DNA from: Hesseltinella vesiculosa
Taxonomy: Eukaryota; Mucoromycota; Mucoromycetes; Mucorales; Cunninghamellaceae
Direction of reading: 5' to 3'
NCBI GenBank assembly: GCA_002104935.1
Contig: MCGT01000051.1
Location: 1-64,000 of the forward strand
Length of the DNA stretch: 64,000 nucleotides
A program made the position numbers and the translations under genes. The notes under the pieces are model-generated. The model did not search any database and was not told where the DNA came from. It saw only the letters and a program-made list of their open reading frames with translations. This document shows, in pieces, positions 12,345 through 21,971 of the stretch. How positions within the stretch are numbered: position 1 is the stretch's first letter; each line of letters begins with the position of its first letter.

Positions 12345-12759
12345 AATTCTATGCAAAGTTTGGTGTTAGGCATAGCATTTACCATCCTTTGTCGTTTTGT
12401 ACCAAATATACAGCGTCTGAGCTTGATCTGCTAAGCTCAGGTTTGACTGAAAGTAGCGGTCTGAAATGGTAGTGATAGCAAGTTGGCTGGATGACCTTCA
12501 CTGATCGACTTGATACAGTCCTTTCAGCACCCAAGTGCCTGATAAGAAATTGGTCGCATGTAAATCTCACATCAATCCATTTAGCACAATGCTGCTGAAC
12601 TACGCTACTTTCGCCCTCTTAAGATGGGTGGCGATTGCTCAGCTCCCACCAAATGCAGGAGTGCCCTCTAGTATGGGCACGGTATAAAAAAAAAACTTTT
12701 ATTTTACAAAAAAAAACTACAACATCCCAGAAAAGAAAACAACAACAAAAAAAAAGCAC

Positions 12760-13236
12760 CTAGCGGCGGCGATGGCGGCGATGGCGGCGATTGGCCCATG
12801 AGGGTGGGCGGGCTTGGGTTTGGTGGGGGCGGCGGACACTGGCGTGGGCAGGACGGTTTCGTGCCAGATGGCAGACTTGGTGGGGGTGGGGCTCGCGGTG
12901 GTATTGGACGGTATGACCATCAACCCGGGCAGGGCTAATGGTCATTTGGATGCCCTCATGCATTCTCATGAGGGCGCGCCAGCGAGCAGGGTGGTGGAAG
13001 AAGAAGTGTGCACTTCTTGGGTTCACGAAGTGCACACTGAGAGAATCGCCAAACTGGCGAACATGGGCCAGTCCGGCGATTGGTGGCACCACCGACAAGA
13101 GGGATTCCCACCATTCTTGCACATTAAAAGCGTTGTTCGCTGCCAGAGGGCTGTGCAGCAGCACCTGCTGGCAGGGGAAGCGGCAGCCACGGCATTGCTG
13201 TGGGTTTGGTCGTGTAAAGTTGTCGTTGTTATTCAT
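12760..13236 (-). CDS. CxxC family protein, type c, left-arm copy
   Basis: A 158-aa intact single-exon frame, identical in protein sequence to the right-arm copy at 18,825-19,301. The ATG at 13,236 is chosen because the family start MNNNDN follows it and the upstream codons sit in the pyrimidine-rich leader. The GAAAAAGTGGTTTCAC box lies about 70 bp upstream and the GTGTTTCAGCGTGATG element about 300 bp upstream, both on the minus strand. Downstream is a TTTTGTAAAATAAAAG tail motif and then the R1 repeat. No known function; see the right-arm copy for the domain description. Confidence 0.7.
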   Translation of the reverse strand: MNNNDNFTRPNPQQCRGCRFPCQQVLLHSPLAANNAFNVQEWWESLLSVVPPIAGLAHVRQFGDSLSVHFVNPRSAHFFFHHPARWRALMRMHEGIQMTISPARVDGHTVQYHREPHPHQVCHLARNRPAHASVRRPHQTQARPPSWANRRHRRHRRR

Positions 13237-13531
13237 GATGTTGGATGTAAAATAAAGTAATAAAAAAAGCAAAGAGAGAGAAGAAAGGGTGAAACCACTT
13301 TTTCAAAAAAAAAGAAATAAATAAAAAAAATGAATCAAGTAACTGAGCTAAAATCGCCAACAAAAAGAACAGTGTTTTTTTTTTTCTTTTTTTTTACCAA
13401 CTTTGCAAAGTCGTTATGGATTTATATATCTATCCTTGAAAATAAATGGTTCCTTTAATCTTCACCAAAGACATATAATAGAGTAGTTCTATAAATCTAT
13501 GGGACAGACTCGTTTAAAAAATGCGAAAAGA

Positions 13532-13547
13532 CATCACGCTGAAACAC
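13532..13547 (-). promoter_or_regulatory. Shared upstream element of gene c (left arm)
   Basis: Reverse complement CATCACGCTGAAACAC, 296 bp upstream of the minus-strand ATG at 13,236. Exact mirror of the right-arm site. Confidence 0.6.
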
Positions 13548-14075
13548 CCACGTGTCTGGAACGTTTTTTTTTTTTTTTTTGATTTTATGGCTACCCGTCA
13601 ACTTGTGTAGTATTACATTACTATTGATTATAGCCTTCTCTTGTAACCTGTTGCCGAAATCAATGGGGTCGGTGATGAGTTGATTTTTGGATCACATTTG
13701 ATTCCCCATGCTCTTGAACAAAAGTGACCATGGTACCAATGAGGGATGGCCGAAGTAAAATTCCTGGCATTCATGCATTATTCAATGGCAACCTGGAGCT
13801 GAAGCAAAGCGCTGTAACACAGCCTTTTTACCGGTACTGGACGGCCACACGAATGCGAAGAAGCAATCGCATAGGTCGGCATAGATGACAACATGATCTC
13901 TGTCTGAAAATATTGAAAAATGATGGTCGCCATGTGATGGGTTCTAGACCGCATTGGCTTCGCACCTCGGATCCTCCTTCATCAAATCGACCAAAAATGG
14001 ATAAAAAAAAATTCGAGTGACCCCCCAAATGGGTAAAACCACTTTTATTTTACAAAAAAAAAAAAACACTGGAGC

Positions 14076-14519
14076 CTAGCGGCGGGTCTCGCGTTGGTGG
14101 TCCCAAAAAGGAAGTCCATTTGCCACTGGTCGTCCAGGATAGGGAGCCAGTGGAGGTCGGTTTTGTGTCAGATGGCACAATTGGTAGCGGTGGGGCTCGG
14201 TGTGGTAGGCCACAAGGTGGCCGTTCATGCTGGCAGCGGAAAAAATGATGTCCCTGCCGCCGGGAGTGGATCGGAGACCAGCAAAACGAGAAGGGTGGCC
14301 CGGGAAGAAATGGGCACTTCGCAGGGTCGCAAAGTGCAAGGAAATGGATGAGCCATGGCGGCAAACATGGCACAAGGCAGCAACGGGTGGCTCCAACGAC
14401 CAAAAAATATCCAACCAGTCGTCTGTGGTCAGGGTCTGGCGGGCAATTGCAGGGCCATGTGCCAAAACATGTTGGCAGGGATAGCGGCATCCACGGCAAT
14501 GGCGTGGGTTTTGGCGCGT
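14076..14519 (-). pseudogene. CxxC family, type b, 5'-truncated left-arm copy
   Basis: Reading toward lower coordinates, this matches the type b gene of the right arm from its sixth codon to its stop. The inverted-repeat junction at 14,519 removed the start codon, leader and promoter. The conserved CRGCRYPC motif and the whole C-terminal part are intact, but the frame has no nearby in-frame ATG upstream. It is most likely not expressed as the full protein. Confidence 0.75.
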
Positions 14520-14570
14520 TGGTTTGGCAAGCGCATAAAGAGTTCCGATCGAGTGTGGTTTGCACGTTTG

Positions 14571-14840
14571 TCATGTCCTATCCAGAAAAGACCATGTTAG
14601 TTCATTCAGTAAAGAGTCTAGGTAAAAAAAGCTTACATAAGCAACTGGCTGCTTGTTGGGAAGGAGAGCTGGTCTGACGATGATGGTGGGGAATTGCTTA
14701 CAAACTGTGCGTCGTTGTTTTGCATAAAACAAATAGAATGTTGCAACATGCGTTTCATTATGAAAGTGCACGTAGCAAAAGTCGTCATGCTGCTGTCTCT
14801 TCACAACATGGAGAGGGCGGTTTGGTGTGCATCGCGCCAA
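14571..14840 (-). pseudogene. Distant relative of the CxxC family, fragment
   Basis: An open frame in the spacer of the inverted repeat with a segment CYVHFHNETHVATFY. It resembles the type c segment SVHFVNPRSAHFFF and is much closer to the frame at 57,336-57,533 (CFLHFVNETNAATFY). The strand matches the left-arm genes. No clear zinc-type N-terminus is visible and the tail reads into unrelated sequence, so I treat it as a fragment. Function unknown. Confidence 0.45.
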
Positions 14841-14886
14841 AGCTGCTAAAATATCGGTTTCTGTTTTGTCTTTAAAATGGTTCCTT

Positions 14887-15105
14887 TTAGTAAAACTTCA
14901 CAAAGTGCACACTGAGTGAATCGCCAAACTGGTGAATGTGCGCCAAGCAAGTCATTGGTGGCACCACCAACAGAAGAAATTGCCACCTCTCTTCCACTGA
15001 CCAGATGTTTGCTACAATCAAGGGACCGTGCAGCAGAACTTGCTGACACTGGCATCGGCATCCTCTGCAGTGGCGAGGGTTGGGGCGCTCTGTGTTGTTG
15101 TTCAT
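14887..15105 (-). pseudogene. CxxC family, truncated copy
   Basis: A start matching the family (MNNNTERPNPRHCRGC), the CxxCxxxC motif with one change (CRCQC), the PPMTCLAH segment and GDSLSVHF are all present. The frame then stops after 72 aa, about half the family length, where similarity to the intact copies ends near 14,900. The truncation removes the HPARW segment and the C-terminal CHL motif. Confidence 0.6.
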
Positions 15106-15157
15106 CTTGAAATACAGGAGGACATTCCATCGGGTGTTGGTGGGCAGCCCTGTTTGT

Positions 15158-15405
15158 CTAGTAGACAGTTGGAGTTTCTGGACTGCTACTTTCTGGTGTG
15201 GCAGGATGGGTACCCACATAGAGGACACTTGGCGAATGGCCAAACTGGCGGACATAGGCCAAGCTAGTGATTGGTGGCATCACCGACACAAGAAACCGCC
15301 ACACACGTTGGCGTCGACCATTAGGCTGTGCCACATCACTTGCTGGCAAGGGAAGCGACATCCCGGACACTGTCGACGGTTGTGTCGCGTGGTGTTGTTG
15401 TCCAA
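15158..15405 (-). pseudogene. CxxC family, decayed copy
   Basis: Begins with DNNTTRHNRRQCPGC and CRFPCQQV, but the family ATG has become TTG and a frameshift lies after about 40 codons. The second half is readable in another frame as VMPPITSLAYVRQFG. The upstream box (15,468-15,480) and the GTGTTTCAGCGTGATA element (15,563-15,578) are still present on the minus strand. Confidence 0.6.
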
Positions 15406-15562
15406 TTGGGGTCTGTGAAAGTAGGAAGAAAGTGACAAAAAAAAAAGCAAAGAATGAAGCCCTAGGCGTGAAACCACTTTTTTTTTTAATCTATCAGCGT
15501 CATTTTATAAAATGGTTCTATGAATCTAGATGCAGAGGCGCGCTTAAATTATGAGCAAATTT

Positions 15563-15578
15563 TATCACGCTGAAACAC
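15563..15578 (-). promoter_or_regulatory. Shared upstream element of decayed copy
   Basis: TATCACGCTGAAACAC, one base different from the other sites, about 160 bp upstream of the decayed copy at 15,158-15,405. The spacing matches that of type b. Confidence 0.5.
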
Positions 15579-15899
15579 ACATGTATCTGGGGGTGCATTT
15601 TCATGAATCACCCGTCACCGGTCAACCTCGTCTAGAAATACATTACTTTAATTATAGACTTCTTCATCACATGATATGATAGCGAAGTGAACGGGGTGAG
15701 GCAGTTTTAGGTAAGCTATGCATAGAGATTTTTTACGGCCTTCGTTTCTGGGGAGATGGTCAGGCAACCTCCCACCACACGCTGACCGTCACCTGGATTG
15801 AATCCCAGACGCAGTAAGCAGGGCAAGCTTAGAGTCGGGAATAGAATTTTTTTTTTTTGAGGTCTGGTTTTCCGACCAAATTTTTTAGTTGTCCATGGT

Positions 15900-16440
15900 G
15901 GGGGATGAGAGGGGAGGAGTCGATAACAGAGGCTCAATGGGCTCACCATAGGCCAGCGATGATCGTACTTGCCAACAGGGAGGGTGCTAGCTCATGGAGA
16001 TCAAGCCATGTCTGGGTAACCAAGGCTGATTTGATAGAACGCCAGGACGGCGAAGGACCGCCAAAGAGCAGGCACCGACATTCCTGCCACACGACGGTCT
16101 GAAGCGAATAGGTCGTTCACGAGTTGGCAGTGGCGACAGAGTGGGGATGTGTGGTCGTCAGGAAACCTCTTGTGGAGCAAGGAGGCGTAGTAAATCGTCC
16201 GGTAGACATATCTGTACAGGATGATGCAGCCAAGGCAGATCATGGGAGCCACCCACAAACGAGACTAGAAGATGGGAGGTAGGAGATTTCGAGGTGGGCG
16301 AGCGGTGAGCGGGAATGATCAAACTCCTAAGTCTTTTCGAAGACGGGAGCTTGGAGGGGTCAAAGTTGACTCTATGCAATCACATCCAGCCAGAAGTAGT
16401 CAAGCGGGTTGAGGAGCGCGGCAGGATGAGTTGAGAAAAG
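15900..16440 (-). pseudogene. Possible LINE C-terminal remnant (copy A)
   Basis: Minus-strand frames read RYVYRTIYYASLLHKRFPDD, then SPLCRHCQ, followed by broken frames. Non-LTR retrotransposons of this fungal group end in a similar order: a region before an H-K-x-x-P-like segment, then a CxxC zinc motif. The match is by eye and the frame is interrupted by several stops and shifts. It may be unrelated noncoding DNA. A copy about 95% identical lies at 20,320-20,870. Confidence 0.3.
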
Positions 16441-16591
16441 AAAGAGAAAAAAAAGTGGCGTCGGACATTGTAAGTCTCTGGTTCATTGACAGCGATGTTG
16501 ACCACCTGATTATTATTTTTTTGAAAAAGTAGTTACATGCTTTCTTCTTTCTCTGTGCCGTTTTTTATATTTTTACAATCACATTTTCAAA

Positions 16592-16996
16592 ATGAACAAC
16601 GCGACGCGCCAAAATCCTCGACAGTGCAGTGGATGTCGCTTTCCGTGCCAGCATGCGCTGGTACATGGCCCTGCCACCGCAAGACCTTTTATGACAGATG
16701 ACGAATGGTTCGATTATTTCATGACGGTGGAGCCCCCAATTGCCGATCTTCTCCATGTCCGCAACCGTGGTCAGTCTCTTGCTTTGCACTTTGCAACCTT
16801 GCAAAGTGCATATTACTTCTTAACCCACCGTGCTGGTTGGGCGGGCCTGTGGTCGACAGAAGATGTCAGGGACCTCATCTTTACCCCTGCCCGCATCTAT
16901 GGCCACTTTGTGATGTACCACCGCGGATCCCATCCCTATCGTCTTTGCCATTTGGCACAAAACCGACCACCCCAAGCCCGCTTCCCTCTCCCCTAA
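16592..16996 (+). CDS. CxxC family protein, type a (cassette A)
   Basis: A 134-aa single-exon frame from ATG to TAA. It shows CSGCRFPC at residues 12-19, a DDEWFDYF acidic/aromatic segment, PPIADLLH, GQSLALHF followed by SAYYF, an RAGW segment, IFTPARIYGHFV and a final CHLAQNRP. It is shorter than types b and c because the basic or proline-rich tail is missing. A GAAAAAGTAG box lies at about 16,523, 70 bp upstream. The GTGTTTCAGCG element of types b and c is not seen. No known family recognised; zinc binding by the cysteines is inference. Confidence 0.65.
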   Translation: MNNATRQNPRQCSGCRFPCQHALVHGPATARPFMTDDEWFDYFMTVEPPIADLLHVRNRGQSLALHFATLQSAYYFLTHRAGWAGLWSTEDVRDLIFTPARIYGHFVMYHRGSHPYRLCHLAQNRPPQARFPLP

Positions 16997-17367
16997 CAAA
17001 GCCGTCATCCCCGCCGCCGCCATCGTGGCAATTAAATGCGTTTTTTTAGTCGTTGTTCAATGTTTTTATTTTTTATTTTACTGAAATGTGATTGTGATTG
17101 CTATATACAATATCCATGTTTGGCAAGCTGGCCGTTTACCCGTGAATAAATATGTGTCTAGCTGTACACTGCAATATTTAAAAATCAGGTGCTTTTATCA
17201 ATGGCTATACCCCATTGTGTTGTGTTAATTGCCTTCAAATTTTATGTGCAAGTCCAGTGGTTTTTTTCTCATTTAGCGTGGAAGGATGCAAGGCGTTAAA
17301 TCGTAGCTGAAACCAAGTTGCCCGGGAACCCTTTCCTGCTGATGAAAATGCACATTTAGGTACATGA

Positions 17368-17383
17368 GTGTTTCAGCGTGATG
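17368..17383 (+). promoter_or_regulatory. Shared upstream element of gene b
   Basis: GTGTTTCAGCGTGATG, 142 bp upstream of the type b ATG at 17,525, preceded by CACATTTAGGTACATGA. It recurs upstream of other b and c family copies. Confidence 0.6.
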
Positions 17384-17524
17384 GACTTTTCTCATAATTT
17401 AAGTGAGCCTCCACAACGCAATATAAGCAACGCACTTCCTTTTTTGAGAGTGGTGTTTAAATTTTTTTTTGAAAAAGTGGATTCACGACTTTTTCTTCTC
17501 TTTCTTTTTCACTTAATTTTTACA

Positions 17525-17983
17525 ATGAACAACGACAGTACGCGCCAAAACCCACGCCATTGCCGTGGATGCCGCTATCCCTGCCAACATGTTTTGGCAC
17601 ATGGCCCTGCAATTGCCCGCCAGACCCTGACCACAGACGACTGGTTGGATATTTTTTGGTCGTTGGAGCCACCCGTTGCTGCCTTGTGCCATGTTTGCCG
17701 CCATGGCTCATCCATTTCCTTGCACTTTGCGACCCTGCGAAGTGCCCATTTCTTCCCGGGCCACCCTTCTCGTTTTGCTGGTCTCCGATCCACTCCCGGC
17801 GGCAGGGACATCATTTTTTCCGCTGCCAGCATGAACGGCCACCTTGTGGCCTACCACACCGAGCCCCACCGCTACCAATTGTGCCATCTGACACAAAACC
17901 GACCTCCACTGGCTCCCTATCCTGGACGACCAGTGGCAAATGGACTTCCTTTTTGGGACCACCAACGCGAGACCCGCCGCTAG
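17525..17983 (+). CDS. CxxC family protein, type b (cassette A)
   Basis: A 152-aa intact frame. The ATG at 17,525 is preceded by a pyrimidine-rich leader and a GAAAAAGTGGATTCAC box at 17,470. Visible features: CRGCRYPC at residues 14-21, TTDDWLDIFW, EPPVAALCHV, GSSISLHF with SAHFF, HPSRF, then YHTEPHRYQLCHL and a basic end (ETRR). The leader and TGTAAAATAAAAGTGG tail motif are shared with type c, so transcription units were duplicated, not just coding parts. The first five codons lie outside the inverted repeat. Its role is unknown. Confidence 0.7.
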   Translation: MNNDSTRQNPRHCRGCRYPCQHVLAHGPAIARQTLTTDDWLDIFWSLEPPVAALCHVCRHGSSISLHFATLRSAHFFPGHPSRFAGLRSTPGGRDIIFSAASMNGHLVAYHTEPHRYQLCHLTQNRPPLAPYPGRPVANGLPFWDHQRETRR

Positions 17984-18512
17984 GCTCCAGTGTTTTTTTT
18001 TTTTTGTAAAATAAAAGTGGTTTTACCCATTTGGGGGGTCACTCGAATTTTTTTTTATCCATTTTTGGTCGATTTGATGAAGGAGGATCCGAGGTGCGAA
18101 GCCAATGCGGTCTAGAACCCATCACATGGCGACCATCATTTTTCAATATTTTCAGACAGAGATCATGTTGTCATCTATGCCGACCTATGCGATTGCTTCT
18201 TCGCATTCGTGTGGCCGTCCAGTACCGGTAAAAAGGCTGTGTTACAGCGCTTTGCTTCAGCTCCAGGTTGCCATTGAATAATGCATGAATGCCAGGAATT
18301 TTACTTCGGCCATCCCTCATTGGTACCATGGTCACTTTTGTTCAAGAGCATGGGGAATCAAATGTGATCCAAAAATCAACTCATCACCGACCCCATTGAT
18401 TTCGGCAACAGGTTACAAGAGAAGGCTATAATCAATAGTAATGTAATACTACACAAGTTGACGGGTAGCCATAAAATCAAAAAAAAAAAAAAAAAACGTT
18501 CCAGACACGTGG

Positions 18513-18528
18513 GTGTTTCAGCGTGATG
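18513..18528 (+). promoter_or_regulatory. Shared upstream element of gene c (right arm)
   Basis: GTGTTTCAGCGTGATG preceded by ACACGTGG, 297 bp upstream of the type c ATG at 18,825. The mirror copy is at 13,532-13,547. Confidence 0.6.
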
Positions 18529-18756
18529 TCTTTTCGCATTTTTTAAACGAGTCTGTCCCATAGATTTATAGAACTACTCTATTATATGTCTTTGGTGAAG
18601 ATTAAAGGAACCATTTATTTTCAAGGATAGATATATAAATCCATAACGACTTTGCAAAGTTGGTAAAAAAAAAGAAAAAAAAAAACACTGTTCTTTTTGT
18701 TGGCGATTTTAGCTCAGTTACTTGATTCATTTTTTTTATTTATTTCTTTTTTTTTT

Positions 18757-18772
18757 GAAAAAGTGGTTTCAC
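18757..18772 (+). promoter_or_regulatory. GAAAAAGTGGTTTCAC leader box
   Basis: The box lies 68 bp before the type c ATG and is followed by CCTTTCTTCTCTCT pyrimidines. Equivalent boxes precede the copies at 13,236 (-), 15,405 (-), 17,525, 21,972 (AAAAAAGTGGTCTCAC), 24,100 and 27,205, and a weaker form precedes the type a genes. It could mark the transcription start region; this is inference from position and conservation. Confidence 0.5.
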
Positions 18773-18824
18773 CCTTTCTTCTCTCTCTTTGCTTTTTTTA
18801 TTACTTTATTTTACATCCAACATC

Positions 18825-19301
18825 ATGAATAACAACGACAACTTTACACGACCAAACCCACAGCAATGCCGTGGCTGCCGCTTCCCCTGCCAGCAGGTGC
18901 TGCTGCACAGCCCTCTGGCAGCGAACAACGCTTTTAATGTGCAAGAATGGTGGGAATCCCTCTTGTCGGTGGTGCCACCAATCGCCGGACTGGCCCATGT
19001 TCGCCAGTTTGGCGATTCTCTCAGTGTGCACTTCGTGAACCCAAGAAGTGCACACTTCTTCTTCCACCACCCTGCTCGCTGGCGCGCCCTCATGAGAATG
19101 CATGAGGGCATCCAAATGACCATTAGCCCTGCCCGGGTTGATGGTCATACCGTCCAATACCACCGCGAGCCCCACCCCCACCAAGTCTGCCATCTGGCAC
19201 GAAACCGTCCTGCCCACGCCAGTGTCCGCCGCCCCCACCAAACCCAAGCCCGCCCACCCTCATGGGCCAATCGCCGCCATCGCCGCCATCGCCGCCGCTA
19301 G
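18825..19301 (+). CDS. CxxC family protein, type c (cassette A, right arm)
   Basis: A 158-aa intact single-exon frame starting at the first ATG of the conserved leader. Order of features: CRGCRFPC at residues 16-23; EWWESLLSV; PPIAGLAHVRQFG; SLSVHF then SAHFFFHHPARW; ISPARVDGHTVQYHREPHPH; CHLARNRP; then a basic tail of RRH repeats. Cysteines plus later His and Cys suggest a metal site, and the SLSVHF...SAHFF segment has the spacing of an RRM RNP1 strand and following helix. Both are inference. No known family is recognised. A poly(A)-signal-like TTTTGTAAAATAAAAG lies just downstream. Confidence 0.7.
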   Translation: MNNNDNFTRPNPQQCRGCRFPCQQVLLHSPLAANNAFNVQEWWESLLSVVPPIAGLAHVRQFGDSLSVHFVNPRSAHFFFHHPARWRALMRMHEGIQMTISPARVDGHTVQYHREPHPHQVCHLARNRPAHASVRRPHQTQARPPSWANRRHRRHRRR

Positions 19302-20319
19302 GTGCTTTTTTTTTGTTGTTGTTTTCTTTTCTGGGATGTTGTAGTTTTTTTTTGTAAAATAAAAGTTTTTTTTTTATACCGTGCCCATACTAGAGGGCAC
19401 TCCTGCATTTGGTGGGAGCTGAGCAATCGCCACCCATCTTAAGAGGGCGAAAGTAGCGTAGTTCAGCAGCATTGTGCTAAATGGATTGATGTGAGATTTA
19501 CATGCGACCAATTTCTTATCAGGCACTTGGGTGCTGAAAGGACTGTATCAAGTCGATCAGTGAAGGTCATCCAGCCAACTTGCTATCACTACCATTTCAG
19601 ACCGCTACTTTCAGTCAAACCTGAGCTTAGCAGATCAAGCTCAGACGCTGTATATTTGGTACAAAACGACAAAGGATGGTAAATGCTATGCCTAACACCA
19701 AACTTTGCATAGAATTGGTACTTAATGGGAAATATTGACAGTTAAAATTATGCGGCACTTGGATAAGACGGTGAAGAACTAGGCTCACCTAAAAAAAAGA
19801 TGGGCCTTCCTTGCAAAATGGTTGGGCAGCCATGATTTCTGGCTGTTCTAGCTTGGTACCACGTCCCATACAAAGCTTTTTATTGTGACTTCCATCCCAC
19901 CTCATCAAGTATCAGTTACATGCAAAAGATTGGACGCTTAAATTTTTGATGAAAATGGAGGATTTTTTGGCCAGGTCGCCAGAGAGACCCTTTGCTTTTT
20001 ACAAAAAAAGATATTACTCTATTGCAGTTTTGAATGAATGAATCAAGATTAAATTTTGCATGGGTTCAGGTTTTAATGCAATATATGGATAGTGAAAAAA
20101 TCAAGTCAATCTATGAAGGTTGCCCAGCCAATTTGGTATCAAGTAGTTTTTGGGACCTCCTTTTCCCCAGCCTAAAAAAAAAGGCAAAACGAAAAAAAAA
20201 AAAAAAAAAATTACAATGTCCGACATGGTTTTCTTTTTTCAGTCAAAAAAAAAGGACCTCCATTGCGTACGAACGGGGAAGGCCTGAAGAGATATTGTGG
20301 TGGGTTGAGGTCACTACTT

Positions 20320-20870
20320 GGGGGATGAGAGGGGAGGAGCCGATAACAGAGGCTCAATGGGCTCACCATAGGCCAACGATGATCGTACTTGCCAACAGGG
20401 AGGGAGCTAGCTCATGGAGATCAGGCCATGACTGGGTAACCAAGGCTGATTTGATAGAACGCCAGGACGGCGAAGGACCGCCAAAGAGCAGGCACTAACA
20501 CTCCTGCAACACGACGGTCTGAAGCGAATAGGTCGTGCACGAGTTGGCAGTGGCGACAGAGTGTGGAGGTGTGGTCGTCAGGAAACCTCTTGTGGAGCAA
20601 GGAGGCGTAGTAAATCGTCCGGTAGACATATCTGTACAGGATGATGCAGCCAAGGTGGATCATGGGAGCCACCCACAAACGAGACTAGAATATATGGTAG
20701 GTAGGAGATTTCGAGGTTGGCGCACTTTGAGCGGTGAGCGAGAATGATCAAACTCCTAAGTCTTTTCGAAGACGGGAGCTTGGAGGGGTCAAAGTTGACT
20801 CTATGCAATCACATCCAGCCAGAAGTAGTCAAGCGGGTTGAGGAGCGCGGCAGGATGAGTTGGGAAAAGA
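20320..20870 (-). pseudogene. Possible LINE C-terminal remnant (copy B)
   Basis: Duplicate of the block at 15,900-16,440, with the same minus-strand CRHCQ segment and the same interruptions. A segment reading SYLPYILVSFVGG is a little longer here. Same uncertainty as copy A. Confidence 0.3.
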
Positions 20871-21020
20871 AAGAGAAAAAAAAGTGGCGTCGGACATTGT
20901 AAGTCTCTGGTTCATAGACAGCGATGTTGACCGCCTGATTATTATTTTTTTGAAAATGTAGTTACACGCTTTCTTCTTTCTCTGTGCCTTTTTTTATATT
21001 TTTACAATCACATTTTCAAA

Positions 21021-21389
21021 ATGAACAACGCGACGCGCCAAAATCCTCGACAGTGCAGTGGATGTCGCTTTCGGTGCCAACATGTGCTGGTACATGGCCC
21101 TGCCACTGCAAGACCTTTTATGACAGATGACGAATGGTTCGATTATTTCATGACGGTGGAGCCCCCAATTTCCGATCTTCTCCATGTCTGCAACCGTGGT
21201 CAGTCTCTTGCTTTATACTTTGCAACCTTGCAAAGTGCATATTATGTCTTAACTCACCGTTCTGGTTGGGCCGGCCTGTGGTCGACAGAAGATGTCAGGG
21301 GCCTCATCTTTACCCCTGCCCGCATCTATGGCCACTTTGTGAAGTACCACCGCGTACCCCATCCCTACCGTCTTTGCCATTTGGCATAA
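21021..21389 (+). pseudogene. CxxC family, type a (cassette B), premature stop
   Basis: The frame of 122 aa matches type a of cassette A but stops at CHLA because CAA became TAA, removing the last 12 codons. It also carries changes at conserved positions: CRFPC is CRFRC and ALHF is ALYF. The loss of otherwise invariant residues suggests relaxed constraint, although a slightly shortened protein could still be made. Confidence 0.6.
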
Positions 21390-21814
21390 AACCGACCACC
21401 CCAAGCCCGCTTCCCTCCCCCCCAACAAAGCCGTCATCCCCGCCGCCGCCATCGTGGCAATTAAATGCGCTTTTTTAGTCGTTGTTCAATGTTTTTATTT
21501 TTTATTTTACTGAAATGTGATTGTGATTGTGCTATATACCATATCCATGTTTGGCAAGTTGGCCGTTTACCCATGAATAAATATGTGTCTAGTTGTACAC
21601 TGCAATATTTAAAAAGCAGGTGCTTTTATCAATGGCTATATCCCATTGTGTTGTGTTAATTGCCTTCAAATTTTATGGGCAAGTCCAGTGGTTTTTTTCT
21701 TCCTTTCATTTTTTTATCATTTAGCGTGGAAGGATACAGGTGTTAAATCGCAGCTGAAACCAAGTTGCCCGGGAACCCTTTCCTGCTGATGAAAATGCAC
21801 TTTTAGGCACATGA

Positions 21815-21830
21815 GTGTTTCAGCGAGATG
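21815..21830 (+). promoter_or_regulatory. Shared upstream element of gene b (cassette B)
   Basis: GTGTTTCAGCGAGATG, one base different from the b copy in cassette A, 142 bp before the ATG at 21,972. The spacing is conserved to within a base or so of cassette A. Confidence 0.55.
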
Positions 21831-21971
21831 GATTTTTCTCATAATTTAAGTGAGTCTCCACAACGCAATATAAGCGATAATTCCTTTTTTGAGGATGTTT
21901 TTTAATTTTTTTTTTTTTAAAAAAGTGGTCTCACGACTTTTTCTTCTCTTTACTTTTCGCTTCATTTTACA

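Larger units (their letters stand above)
11805..14519. repeat. Large inverted repeat, left arm (2.7 kb)
   Basis: Reverse complement of 17,540-20,261. Paired positions sum to 32,059-32,061 all along the arm, so only a few one-base indels separate the arms. The arm contains an R1 segment, a type c gene (minus strand) and a 5'-truncated type b gene (minus strand). Encoded proteins are identical between arms. The inner edge falls within codon 6 of the type b gene, which is why the left b copy lacks its start. Confidence 0.95.
15896..20261. repeat. Cassette A (a-b-c-R1), first direct copy
   Basis: A 4.4-kb block running from TGGGGGATGAGAGG through the LINE-like remnant, gene a (16,592), gene b (17,525), gene c (18,825) and an R1 segment. 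It is repeated directly as cassette B at 20,318 with an offset of about 4,429 bp at gene a. The right inverted-repeat arm is the b-c-R1 part of this cassette. Confidence 0.85.
17540..20261. repeat. Large inverted repeat, right arm (2.7 kb)
   Basis: Mate of the left arm, separated from it by a 3.0-kb spacer (14,520-17,539). It holds the full type b gene except its first five codons, the type c gene and an R1 segment in reverse orientation. Homology ends at the outer edge in the GGACCTCCA of R1, where the sequence switches to the next cassette. Confidence 0.95.

Noticed and set aside
17560..18009. A second 149-aa frame overlapping gene b, and antisense frames over the family genes
   Set aside because: They are out-of-phase shadows of a GC-rich coding region; the conserved CxxC motif, family start and tail are only in the chosen frame.
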